Positions 1-6,905 of a stretch of DNA of 64,000 nt are shown here, one piece after another. The notes under the pieces were generated by a model. The model had not been told where the DNA came from. It ran no database searches and saw only the letters and a program-made list of their open reading frames with translations. The translations under genes were made by a program, and so were the position numbers. Positions within the stretch are counted from its first letter, which is position 1. Every line of letters starts with the position of its first letter. This DNA comes from Mesorhizobium sp. WSM4306 (lineage in GTDB: Bacteria; Pseudomonadota; Alphaproteobacteria; Rhizobiales; Rhizobiaceae), in the NCBI RefSeq assembly GCF_007003975.1, contig NZ_VFTC01000010.1, positions 124,001 to 188,000 of the forward strand. Direction: 5' to 3'.

Positions 1-309
1 GCGCTTGCTGCGCTTGGCCAGGATACAAGGCTGGAGGTTTTCCGGCTGCTGGTTCGGGCCGGCGCTGAAGGCGTGCCCGCCGGCGAGGTCGCATCGCGCC
101 TAAGCATCGTCCAGAACACCATGTCGGCGCATCTGAAGATACTTGGCCATGCCGGGCTGGTCCGCGCCGAGCGCGAGGGGCGCACCATTCGCTATGTCGC
201 CGACATGACCGGTTTTCGCGACTTGCTTGCTTACCTCATGGAGGATTGCTGCAACGGTGCCCCGGAGCTTTGCCAGCCGGCAATCCAGGCGGTGACTTGC
301 AAGTGTTAG
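1..309 (+). CDS. arsR: ArsR-family transcriptional regulator (3' part, start outside window)
   Basis: The reading frame is open from base 1 and ends at 309, so the gene begins upstream of the window. The visible part has the ArsR winged-helix core: a helix with LEVFRLLVRAG, the GEVASRL and STMSAHLKIL-like recognition segment (here NTMSAHLKILGHAGLV) and the wing EREGRTIRY. The C-terminus has a cysteine group (CC, then C eight residues on, then CKC). That layout resembles the C-terminal As(III) site of the Acidithiobacillus-type ArsR. It probably represses the operon that continues 26 bp downstream with arsC. Which cysteines bind metalloid is inference. Confidence 0.85.
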   Translation, partial: ALAALGQDTRLEVFRLLVRAGAEGVPAGEVASRLSIVQNTMSAHLKILGHAGLVRAEREGRTIRYVADMTGFRDLLAYLMEDCCNGAPELCQPAIQAVTCKC

Positions 310-335
310 GCCGGCAAATGGCAGGGGAGGAAGCA

Positions 336-845
336 ATGAGCGATCATATCTACAACGTGTTGTTTCTGTGCACCGGTAATTCGGCGCGGTCGATCCTCGC
401 GGAGGCGATCCTGAACCGTGTCGGCGCCGGCCGGTTCAAGGCCTTTTCCGCCGGTTCCCATCCGAAGGGTGCGGTCCATCCCTATACGCTGCAGCTTCTA
501 AAGACCCTCAACCACGATACCTCCTTTGCCCGTTCGAAGGACTGGGAGGAATTTGCGATGCCGGGCGCACCTGAGATGAATTTCGTTTTCACTGTATGCG
601 ACAACGCAGCCAATGAATCCTGTCCCGTATGGCCCGGTCAGCCGATGACGGCGCATTGGGGAGTGCCCGATCCCGCAGCCGTCGAGGGCACGGATGCTGA
701 AAAGCACCTGGCATTCGCCGATGCCTACCGCATGCTCAATAACAGGATTTCAATCTTCGTCAGTCTGCCGATGAATACAGTCGACAAGCTTGCCTTGCAG
801 AAGCGGCTGGATGAGATCGGTCGCAATCATCCCAAGGCAGGCTGA
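336..845 (+). CDS. arsC: Arsenate reductase, low-molecular-weight phosphatase (thioredoxin-coupled) type
   Basis: A 169-residue cytosolic protein that should reduce arsenate to arsenite. The N-terminus carries the LMW tyrosine phosphatase P-loop CTGNSAR (Cys12, Arg18). Two further cysteines, Cys88 and Cys96, sit where the thioredoxin-coupled family keeps the pair that relays the disulfide, although their spacing is one residue longer than in the Staphylococcus enzyme. The ATG at 336 follows a GGGGAGG ribosome site at 323-330; a longer in-frame start at 246 would overlap arsR and is rejected. The aquaporin gene starts 5 bp downstream. Confidence 0.92.
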   Translation: MSDHIYNVLFLCTGNSARSILAEAILNRVGAGRFKAFSAGSHPKGAVHPYTLQLLKTLNHDTSFARSKDWEEFAMPGAPEMNFVFTVCDNAANESCPVWPGQPMTAHWGVPDPAAVEGTDAEKHLAFADAYRMLNNRISIFVSLPMNTVDKLALQKRLDEIGRNHPKAG

Positions 846-850
846 ACAGC

Positions 851-1540
851 ATGGCCACTGATTTGTCACGACGCCTTGTCGCCGAAGCGCTCGGCACCGC
901 CATGCTGGTTGCCGCGGTTGTCGGTTCGGGCATCATGGCCGATCGCCTGACCGACGACGTGGCGCTTTCGCTGCTCGGCAACACGATCCCGACCGGCGCT
1001 ATGCTAGTGGTGCTGATCACCATTCTTGGGCCGATCTCCGGGGCGCACTTCAATCCGGCGGTGACGCTGGTCTTTGCCTTGCGGCGGGAACTCGAGACAA
1101 GGGCGGCTATTGCCTACGTCATCGCCCAAATCACGGGCGGCATCGCAGGTACATTCCTGGCGCACGCCATGTTCGACCTGCCGATCCTGCAAATCTCCCA
1201 GACCGTGAGGGCCGGAAGCGGCCAGTGGATCGCGGAGATCGCGGCCGCCTTTGGCCTTGTCTTCACTATTCTTGCCGGCCTGCGTTTTCGAAGCGACGCC
1301 ATTCCGTGGCTGGTCGGGCTCTACATCACATCGGCCTATTGGTTCACCGCCTCGACCTCGTTTGCCAATCCGGCCGTCGCCATCGCGCGTGCCTTGTCCA
1401 ACACTTTTGCTGGCATCCGGCCGCTCGATGTCCCGGCCTTCATCGGCGCCGAACTGCTTGGCGCGCTACTCGCCATGGCGCTGGCCGGCTGGCTGCTTTC
1501 AGAACCCAAACCCGAGCCAGAGATGAAAGCTGCGCAATGA
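851..1540 (+). CDS. aqpS: MIP-family channel, AqpS-like aquaglyceroporin of an ars operon
   Basis: A 229-residue integral membrane channel with the two half-helix signatures of the aquaporin family, HFNPAVTL near residue 60 and FANPAVAI near residue 175, and about six membrane spans. In Sinorhizobium meliloti an aquaglyceroporin replaces the arsenite pump ArsB in the ars operon and lets arsenite made by ArsC flow out; the location here between two arsC genes supports the same job. It overlaps the next gene by ATGA, so translation is probably coupled. Water or glycerol transport is possible as well. Confidence 0.9.
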   Translation: MATDLSRRLVAEALGTAMLVAAVVGSGIMADRLTDDVALSLLGNTIPTGAMLVVLITILGPISGAHFNPAVTLVFALRRELETRAAIAYVIAQITGGIAGTFLAHAMFDLPILQISQTVRAGSGQWIAEIAAAFGLVFTILAGLRFRSDAIPWLVGLYITSAYWFTASTSFANPAVAIARALSNTFAGIRPLDVPAFIGAELLGALLAMALAGWLLSEPKPEPEMKAAQ

Positions 1541-1959
1541 CCATCACCATCTATCACAATCCCGATTGCGGCACCTCACGCAACACCCTGGCGATCATCC
1601 GTCAGTCCGGCGAAGAACCGGAGGTGATCGAATATCTCAAGACGCCGCCGTCGCGCGAAAAGCTCGTCGAGCTGATTGCGGCGATGGGAATGACACCGCG
1701 CGACTTGCTGCGCGAGAAGGGTACCCCCTATGCCGAGCTCAACCTCGGCGATCCCAAATGGAGCGACGACGAGATTGTCGATTTCATGCTGGCGCATCCG
1801 ATCCTGATCAACCGGCCGATCGTGGTGACACCGCTCGGCGTCGTGCTGGCGCGGCCGTCGGAAGCGGTTCTCGACATCCTTCCAAATCCGCAGATCGGCG
1901 CCTTCACAAAGGAGGACGGTGAGGTCGTCATCGATGCCGAGGGCAAGCGCGTCATCTGA
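1537..1959 (+). CDS. arsC2: Arsenate reductase, glutaredoxin-coupled (ArsC/Spx-like) type
   Basis: A 140-residue protein of the thioredoxin-fold ArsC family. It starts TIYHNPDCGTSRNTL, so the single catalytic cysteine is Cys11 in the CGTSRN context, as in the plasmid R773 enzyme. The C-terminal half has NRPIVVTPLG, with the conserved arginine that holds arsenate. It overlaps the aquaporin stop by four bases and is the last gene before the strong operator of the second arsR. It is mechanistically unrelated to the first arsC in this operon, since it needs glutathione and glutaredoxin. Confidence 0.93.
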   Translation: MTITIYHNPDCGTSRNTLAIIRQSGEEPEVIEYLKTPPSREKLVELIAAMGMTPRDLLREKGTPYAELNLGDPKWSDDEIVDFMLAHPILINRPIVVTPLGVVLARPSEAVLDILPNPQIGAFTKEDGEVVIDAEGKRVI

Positions 1960-1964
1960 GCAGC

Positions 1965-1994
1965 GTGTTATTTCGATGGCAGTCGAAATAACAC
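1965..1994. promoter_or_regulatory. Perfect inverted repeat, likely ArsR operator
   Basis: GTGTTATTTCGA (1965-1976) and TCGAAATAACAC (1983-1994) are exact reverse complements around a 6-base spacer. The repeat ends directly against TTGACG (1995-2000), a good -35 hexamer, and a -10-like TATTGT lies at 2017-2022. A repressor sitting here would block the promoter of arsR at 2029. The arm core GTTATTTCGA recurs at 2361. Confidence 0.8.
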
Positions 1995-2028
1995 TTGACG
2001 GCCTCGGTCACTGGCATATTGTATTTCC

Positions 2029-2349
2029 ATGAAACTCGAACAAGCAGCAAAGCAGCTTGAAGCGCTCGGCAACCCGACGCGGCTGAACCTCTATCGCACG
2101 CTGGTCAGGGCCGGTGCAGCCGGCAGGCCGGTCGGTTATTTGCAGGACAGTCTCGGCATCGCTGCCTCGACCTTGTCGCATCATCTGCATCGGCTGATCC
2201 TGACCGGCCTGGTGACTCAGGAACGGCAGGCGACGACGCTGATCTGCCGCGCCGACTATCCTATCATGCAAGATCTGATCGGTTTCCTCGCCAACGAATG
2301 CTGTGCCGATGCCGCCTGCACTCCCGCCACCGGAGAAGTGGCCGCATAA
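2029..2349 (+). CDS. arsR: ArsR-family transcriptional regulator
   Basis: A 106-residue winged-helix repressor. EALGNPTRLNLYRTL is the usual ArsR first helix, and STLSHHLHRLILTGLV is the recognition helix, followed by the wing QERQATTLICR. The C-terminus has ECCADAAC, a CC-x4-C layout like the As(III) site of the Acidithiobacillus-type repressor. Its start lies only about 7 bases after the predicted -10 box, with no ribosome site between, so the transcript may be leaderless. It probably controls itself and the flavoprotein downstream through the operators at 1965-1994 and 2361-2370. Confidence 0.93.
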   Translation: MKLEQAAKQLEALGNPTRLNLYRTLVRAGAAGRPVGYLQDSLGIAASTLSHHLHRLILTGLVTQERQATTLICRADYPIMQDLIGFLANECCADAACTPATGEVAA

Positions 2350-2360
2350 TTTTTTTGCTT

Positions 2361-2370
2361 GTTATTTCGA
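2361..2370. promoter_or_regulatory. Second copy of the arsR operator arm
   Basis: GTTATTTCGA here is identical to the arm of the perfect palindrome 400 bp upstream, but the facing arm is degenerate (TAATC). It lies in the 49-bp gap between arsR and the flavoprotein start and may be a weak extra repressor site. Confidence 0.5.
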
Positions 2371-2398
2371 TAATCCCGGAATGATGGAAGGTATAGAA

Positions 2399-3787
2399 AT
2401 GACCCCGCAAAGCGATCTACCCATTGCCGTCATCGGCGCCGGTCCGGTTGGGTTGGCGGCAGCGGTCCATCTTTTGGAACAGGGCCTGCCGGTGAAAGTC
2501 TATGAGACCGGCAGCGGTGTTGCGTCCAACCTGCGGGATTGGGGCCATGTCAGAGTGTTCACGCCCTGGCGCTATTGCATCGATCACGCGGCGAGAAAAT
2601 TGCTCGAGGCCCACGGCTGGCACATGCCGGAGCCCGACGCATTCCCCACCGCCGGCGAGCTTGTCGAGCATTACCTGGAACCGCTTGCCGGGCTGCCGGA
2701 ACTGGCGCCGGTGATCGAAACCGGCGCTCGCGTCGTTGGTATCTCGCGCTGGGGCGCCGACAAGGTGCTGAGTAAAGCACGCGAGACGCGGCCCTTCATG
2801 CTGGTGGTCGAAACGGCCAATGGCACAAGGCGAGACAGCGCCCGCGCCGTCATCGATGCCTCCGGCACCTGGCAGATGCCCAATCCGCTCGGCGCGGGCG
2901 GGATCGCGGCCGAGGGCGAGGCAGAGAATGCCGACCGTATCGCCTATGGCATCCCTGACATTCTCGGCCGTGACCGCGCTCTTTATGCCGGACGCACGAC
3001 GCTGGTTGCCGGTTCGGGGCATTCGGCCGCCAATGCGTTGCTCGACCTCGCCAGACTGGCCGATGCCGAGGCCGGCACCGCGTCCATCTGGGTGACGCGC
3101 GGCACCGACCTGGTGCGCATCTATGGCGGCGGCGATGCCGATGCTTTGCCGGCGCGCGGCGAGCTTGGCGCCGATGTTCGCGAACTGGCGGAAAGCGGCC
3201 GCGTCTCGCTGGTGACAGGATTTGCGACCGTCGCCATCCGTGCGCAGGAAAATCGTCTGATCGTCGAGGGCGAGACCGCTCGCGGTTTGCGCCAGATCGG
3301 CCCTGTCGACCGCATCATCGCCGCAACCGGGCAACGGCCCGATCTCTCGCTGACCAGGGAGCTTCGGCTCGACCTCGATCCGTGGCTTGAAGGCGTCAAG
3401 GCACTGGGGCCACTCATCGATCCTAACGAGCATTCCTGCGGTGATGTGCCGCCGCATGGCCACCGTGAGCTCAGCCATCCCGAGCCCGATTTCTACACGG
3501 TCGGCATCAAGAGCTATGGCAGGGCGCCAACCTTCCTGCTGCTGACGGGTTATGAACAGGTCCGCTCTGTTGCTGCCGCTCTTGCCGGCGACATGGTTTC
3601 CGCCGACGCAGTGCAACTGGTGCTGCCGGAAACCGGCGTCTGTACGGTGCCGTCTTCTTCACTTGGCGATGCCTCAAAAGGCTGTTGCGGCGGCCCGGCA
3701 GCAAAGGAGGCGGATGGCTGCTGCGTCGCCGATGTCGAGGCGAAAGCTGTCGGCAAAGGTGGGTGCGGTTGCGGCGTTGCCGCGTGA
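2399..3787 (+). CDS. FAD-dependent oxidoreductase, ArsO-like, with cysteine-rich tail
   Basis: A 462-residue flavoprotein of the flavin monooxygenase type. The N-terminal dinucleotide fold is AVIGAGPVGLAAAVHLLEQG, and a second one, LVAGSGHSAANALLDLA, near residue 200 should bind NADPH. The last 40 residues hold CCGG, CC and CGCG groups (seven cysteines), absent from ordinary monooxygenases and suited to soft metals or As(III). ATG 2399 is chosen because GGAAGG lies 7 bases before it; ATGs at 2381 and 2384 are alternatives. Related genes in other ars clusters are called ArsO, of poorly known function. A role in arsenic detoxification is inferred from context. Confidence 0.8.
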   Translation: MTPQSDLPIAVIGAGPVGLAAAVHLLEQGLPVKVYETGSGVASNLRDWGHVRVFTPWRYCIDHAARKLLEAHGWHMPEPDAFPTAGELVEHYLEPLAGLPELAPVIETGARVVGISRWGADKVLSKARETRPFMLVVETANGTRRDSARAVIDASGTWQMPNPLGAGGIAAEGEAENADRIAYGIPDILGRDRALYAGRTTLVAGSGHSAANALLDLARLADAEAGTASIWVTRGTDLVRIYGGGDADALPARGELGADVRELAESGRVSLVTGFATVAIRAQENRLIVEGETARGLRQIGPVDRIIAATGQRPDLSLTRELRLDLDPWLEGVKALGPLIDPNEHSCGDVPPHGHRELSHPEPDFYTVGIKSYGRAPTFLLLTGYEQVRSVAAALAGDMVSADAVQLVLPETGVCTVPSSSLGDASKGCCGGPAAKEADGCCVADVEAKAVGKGGCGCGVAA

Positions 3788-3828
3788 GCCCGCTGCCACT
3801 ATCGACGGCCGGCATGCGCAGCCGAAGC

Positions 3829-4347
3829 CTAAAGCGGCAGATGCTTCATGAAATAGATGGAGACTTTCGGCTGGCCATGCGGGTCGACGAAGTGATGCGG
3901 GACAGAGCCGACCTCGTGCCAGTCGAGCCGCCTGTAAAGCCGCTCGCTGGCTCCGCCCTCGACCGTATCGAGGAGGAGCAAGGACCGTTTTCTGCTTATG
4001 GCCTCACGCTCGACAGCCTGCATGAGAGCGAGACCGATGCCTTGCCGCCGGAAGTCGCGATGAACGAGGAGTTTGTAGACTTCGGCCCGGTGTGGCGCGT
4101 TCGGCTCCGGCGAAAGATAAAGTTGAACCGTGCCGACGACACGGCCGTCTATATCGGCACAGATGAGCAGCCGTTCGCCTTCCCTCACCGAACGAAAAAT
4201 ATCCTCCCAATGCGCCAGTGCCTGAGGCTCATCGAAAGGAAGCACGAAGCCGACGAGCGCGCCGTCTTCGACGCTCTGGGTCAGCATCTCGACCAGGGCG
4301 TTCACATGAAGCCTTGCCTCATTCTCATCAAACACGGCGATGCGCAT
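3829..4347 (-). CDS. GNAT-family N-acetyltransferase
   Basis: A 172-residue cytosolic acetyltransferase. Motif A of the family is clear: EVYKLLVHRDFRRQGIGLAL contains the RRQGIG acetyl-CoA pyrophosphate loop. The substrate cannot be read from the sequence. It is convergent with the ars flavoprotein (42-bp gap) and divergent from the MFS gene, so it is probably its own unit. A detoxifying role is possible but unsupported. Confidence 0.85.
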   Translation of the reverse strand: MRIAVFDENEARLHVNALVEMLTQSVEDGALVGFVLPFDEPQALAHWEDIFRSVREGERLLICADIDGRVVGTVQLYLSPEPNAPHRAEVYKLLVHRDFRRQGIGLALMQAVEREAISRKRSLLLLDTVEGGASERLYRRLDWHEVGSVPHHFVDPHGQPKVSIYFMKHLPL

Positions 4348-4446
4348 CAGGTCCTTCCTCTTGAATGGTCAGAAATAGCGGGCTTTTACGGGCGCGTGAA
4401 GGCACCGACGATAGCCGCTTTGCTCGCTTCCCGGGAGCATGCCTGA

Positions 4447-5649
4447 GTGGAATCGCCTGGAATCCCAAGTCGTCCTGTCATCGTCACGACGCTCGGCCTC
4501 ACGCAGATCATGGCATGGGGCTCCTCCTACTATCTGCCGGCCGTCATTGGCCCTGCCGTGTCGGCTGAGACCCGCTGGCCCTTTCCCTGGGTGATCGGCA
4601 GCCTGTCGCTCGGGCTCTTGGTCGCGGGCCTGATATCGCCGCATGTCGGTGCGGCAATCGAACGCCATGGCGGGCGCATGACGCTCGCCTTCAGCGCCGT
4701 TTGCCTTGGCATTGGCCAGGCGGTGGTGGCCGTGTCGCCGACGCTGGCCGTCTTCGTCGCCGGCTGGCTGATCATGGGTTTCGGCATGGGCGCCGGCCTC
4801 TATGACGCCGCCTTCAGCACGCTCGGACGGATGTATGGGCGCAGCGCCCGCTCGACCATCACCAGCCTGACGCTGTTTGGCGGTTTTGCCAGCACGGTGT
4901 GCTGGCCGATTTCGGCGTTTCTGCTCGATGCGTTCGGCTGGCGCGGCGTGTGCCTGGTCTATGCGGCACTCCAGCTTGTGGTGGCGTTGCCCGCCTATCT
5001 GCTCATCCTGCCGCGCGGCGTTCCCGCCGAAGCGTCTGCCCAGGCGACTGCCGCGCCGGAAACCGGCCTGGCGCCGCGCAGCCTGCCCCTGATGGCGACG
5101 CTGGCGGCAAGCATCACGCTGTCGGCGGTCATATCGTCGACCTTGTCGGTGCATTTGCTGACCGTGTTGCAATCGACCGGCCTGGCGCTCGGCGCCGCGG
5201 TCGGCCTCGGCGCGCTGGTCGGTCCTGCCCAGGTCGGCGCCCGCGCCATCGAGATGACGATCGCCCGCTATCACCATCCGGTCTGGACCAAACTCGCATC
5301 GGTGACCTTTGTGGCCATCGGTGTGGCGACGCTCTGGACCGGCCTGCCGGTTCTGCCGGTCGCCCTGGTGTTCTACAGCGCCGGCATCGGCCTGGAATCG
5401 ATCGCGCGCGGCACGCTGCCGCTCGCCCTGTTTGGCGCCGGCGGCTATGCGAAGCTGATGGGCCGGCTCGCCATGCCGAGCTTGATCGCTCAAGCGGCTG
5501 CGCCTTCGATTGGCGCGCTGCTCTTGCAGCACACAGGTGAGCGCGGATTGCTGAGCGTACTGCTCGGCCTTGCGCTGATCAACGTCGCACTGGTCGGCGT
5601 TCTGTTTACCCTCAGGCGCAGTGCCATGCGACGTGTCCGCATCAGCTAG
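4447..5649 (+). CDS. MFS transporter
   Basis: A 400-residue inner-membrane protein with about 12 hydrophobic spans. It belongs to the major facilitator superfamily, as judged from the span pattern and the loop-2 region AAIERHGGRMTLAF. The start is GTG at 4447; no strong ribosome site is visible, so the start is uncertain. An MFS exporter (ArsK) is known from some Agrobacterium ars loci and the position next to this ars cluster makes metalloid efflux conceivable, but the gene is separated from the cluster by a gene on the other strand and the substrate is unknown. Confidence 0.85.
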   Translation: MESPGIPSRPVIVTTLGLTQIMAWGSSYYLPAVIGPAVSAETRWPFPWVIGSLSLGLLVAGLISPHVGAAIERHGGRMTLAFSAVCLGIGQAVVAVSPTLAVFVAGWLIMGFGMGAGLYDAAFSTLGRMYGRSARSTITSLTLFGGFASTVCWPISAFLLDAFGWRGVCLVYAALQLVVALPAYLLILPRGVPAEASAQATAAPETGLAPRSLPLMATLAASITLSAVISSTLSVHLLTVLQSTGLALGAAVGLGALVGPAQVGARAIEMTIARYHHPVWTKLASVTFVAIGVATLWTGLPVLPVALVFYSAGIGLESIARGTLPLALFGAGGYAKLMGRLAMPSLIAQAAAPSIGALLLQHTGERGLLSVLLGLALINVALVGVLFTLRRSAMRRVRIS

Positions 5650-5688
5650 CGGTAAGTTGCCAGCCGCGCCATTTCGCGCGGAAGTGTT

Positions 5689-5790
5689 TCAGGTCAGGAT
5701 CAGGCCGGCCAACAAGACCGCGAAGAGCACCGAAGCCGGCACGGCAAGAAGCCACCGAGCTTCCAATACGCTGTTGTGTGGATCATCCAT
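5689..5790 (-). CDS. Small single-span membrane protein (33 aa)
   Basis: A 33-codon frame starts with ATG at 5790, eight bases behind a GGGGAA ribosome site, and ends in TGA at 5689-5691. The product has a polar start (MDDPHNSVLEAR) and one hydrophobic helix of about 20 residues (WLLAVPASVLFAVLLAGLIL). It lies between the MFS gene and a second small membrane protein on the same strand. No family is recognised. Confidence 0.5.
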   Translation of the reverse strand: MDDPHNSVLEARWLLAVPASVLFAVLLAGLILT

Positions 5791-5856
5791 TGTCTTGTTC
5801 CCCGGTGAAAAGCTGGCTCCAGCGCTCCTCCCGCGCTGGAGCCGCAGCCTATCGGC

Positions 5857-6138
5857 TCAACCGCCGGAGGCAGGAGCCGGGGCTGGAGCCGCCGGCGCGG
5901 GCGCAGGTGCCTCAACCTTGGGCGCTGAGGCAGGCGCCTCGGCCTTGGGAGCAGAGGCGGGCGCCTCAACCTTAGGCACGTCGACTTTCACGTTGATGTC
6001 TTGTCCCCCACCGCCGCCATTGAGATTGATGACGCCGGTGACGAAGAGCAGGGCAAGGATGGCGACGATGGCAACAACAACCGCTACCGCCGTTCCTGCG
6101 CCCCCTCCAGAATTCACAACAGTTGGTCCGTCAGCCAT
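5857..6138 (-). CDS. Small membrane-anchored protein with Ala/Pro repeats
   Basis: A 93-residue protein with a good ribosome site (AAGGAGG, 7 bases before ATG). Residues 15-38 form one membrane helix (AVAVVVAIVAILALLFVTGV). The rest is a low-complexity tail in which APASAPK-V/A-EAP is repeated, ending in alternating Ala-Pro. The layout suggests an inner-membrane anchor with an extended periplasmic arm. No function is recognised. A GGACTTCAGTCT motif lies 84 bases upstream of its start. Confidence 0.6.
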   Translation of the reverse strand: MADGPTVVNSGGGAGTAVAVVVAIVAILALLFVTGVINLNGGGGGQDINVKVDVPKVEAPASAPKAEAPASAPKVEAPAPAPAAPAPAPASGG

Positions 6139-6221
6139 GTCTTCCTCCTTTTAAGTTCTCAAGGGGCAACGGCGGCTGTAAGCCTTTGTTCCTGCTCGGG
6201 GTATTCAGTCGTAGTGGCTTA

Positions 6222-6233
6222 GGACTTCAGTCT
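6222..6233. promoter_or_regulatory. GGACTTCAGTCT near-palindrome (candidate regulator site)
   Basis: One of three copies of GGACTTNAGTCY in the window (also 6343-6354 and 14477-14488). It lies 84 bases upstream of the start of the 93-aa membrane protein. The shape resembles the GGGACTWWAGTCCC box of the NarL-type regulator DosR, but the identity of the binding protein here is unknown. Confidence 0.4.
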
Positions 6234-6342
6234 GAACGGAGCGGCTTCGAGACGAATGCGTCTCCGTGTCCGGTTGGCCAGGGAAGCCAGCGCCACCCGC
6301 GTCTGCCGGTCACCAGACAGTCCAAGCCTCGTTCGGCGCATA

Positions 6343-6354
6343 GGACTTAAGTCC
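6343..6354. promoter_or_regulatory. GGACTTAAGTCC perfect palindrome (candidate regulator site)
   Basis: A perfect 12-bp palindrome 97 bases upstream of the 24-aa membrane peptide gene at 6451. The rest of the 312-bp gap 6139-6450 holds the related copy at 6222 and no gene that could be supported. Confidence 0.45.
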
Positions 6355-6450
6355 GACAAAGCGCGCAATGGTCGTATGGGCAGGCCTTTTGGGAACAGGG
6401 AGCACGTCTGGCTGTTGTTTGAGATCGCGGATTGAACAGGGAGAGCCGTC

Positions 6451-6525
6451 GTGAACAGGATCATATGGGCCGTTGGGGCTGTCGTTATCATCATCGCCAT
6501 ACTGAGTTTTTTGGGGCTCCGGTAA
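6451..6525 (+). CDS. Very small membrane peptide (24 aa)
   Basis: GTG start behind a GGGAG ribosome site, then 24 codons to TAA. The product NRIIWAVGAVVIIIAILSFLG plus LR is one uninterrupted membrane helix with a positively charged start and end. Peptides of this length and pattern occur widely in rhizobial genomes as unannotated or hypothetical genes. It precedes the 73-aa gene by 24 bp, and the two may be co-transcribed. Confidence 0.55.
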   Translation: MNRIIWAVGAVVIIIAILSFLGLR

Positions 6526-6549
6526 GACCGGCATTCGAGGTGCAAACTT

Positions 6550-6771
6550 ATGACGCAATCCGTGCAAGCGCCGCTCCTGTCCGAGACGTGCAAAGATCGG
6601 GAGATCAATTGTGAAGTCGCATTGGAGGCGGCATTTGGAGAGCTGGTGGCGGCGGCATTGGCTCAAGGGTGGACACCCCAGGAAACGGCTGCCGCTTTGG
6701 TCAACATAGCTGCCGAGCACGCCCAGAAGGTTGAGCTTGTCGTAGACGCTTCACCTGCTCACGCTGCCTAG
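6550..6771 (+). CDS. Small soluble hypothetical protein (73 aa)
   Basis: A 73-residue acidic protein; the second half is predicted helical (ELVAAALAQGWTPQETAAALV and INIAAEHAQKVELV-like pattern). The start ATG at 6550 lies 24 bp after the 24-aa peptide gene and 134 bp before the CNBD-reductase gene, all on the same strand. No family is recognised. The ribosome site is weak (AGGTG), so the start is less certain than the frame. Confidence 0.55.
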   Translation: MTQSVQAPLLSETCKDREINCEVALEAAFGELVAAALAQGWTPQETAAALVNIAAEHAQKVELVVDASPAHAA

Positions 6772-6905
6772 GCGGCCGGTCTATTTGGCCTCAGAAGGAG
6801 CGTTGCTCCTCCTGCAGACGAAGTCGCGGGGCCAACCCTGCCCTTCCGGTCAGGCTGCCAACAAACTGCTTCAAACCCGGCGCCCATGACGCTACGCTCC
6901 GAACC

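Noticed and set aside
2351..2358. T-run after arsR as a terminator
   Set aside because: No stable stem lies directly before the Ts, and the flavoprotein gene follows at once.
2417..3616. Long open frame (399 codons) antisense to the ArsO-like flavoprotein gene
   Set aside because: The product has no family features, and open antisense frames are common in GC-rich genes. The plus-strand frame has clear FAD motifs and a ribosome site.
5621..6154. 177-codon plus-strand frame with Gly-Ala repeats
   Set aside because: It is the mirror of the Ala/Pro-repeat membrane protein, which has the better ribosome site and a membrane helix.
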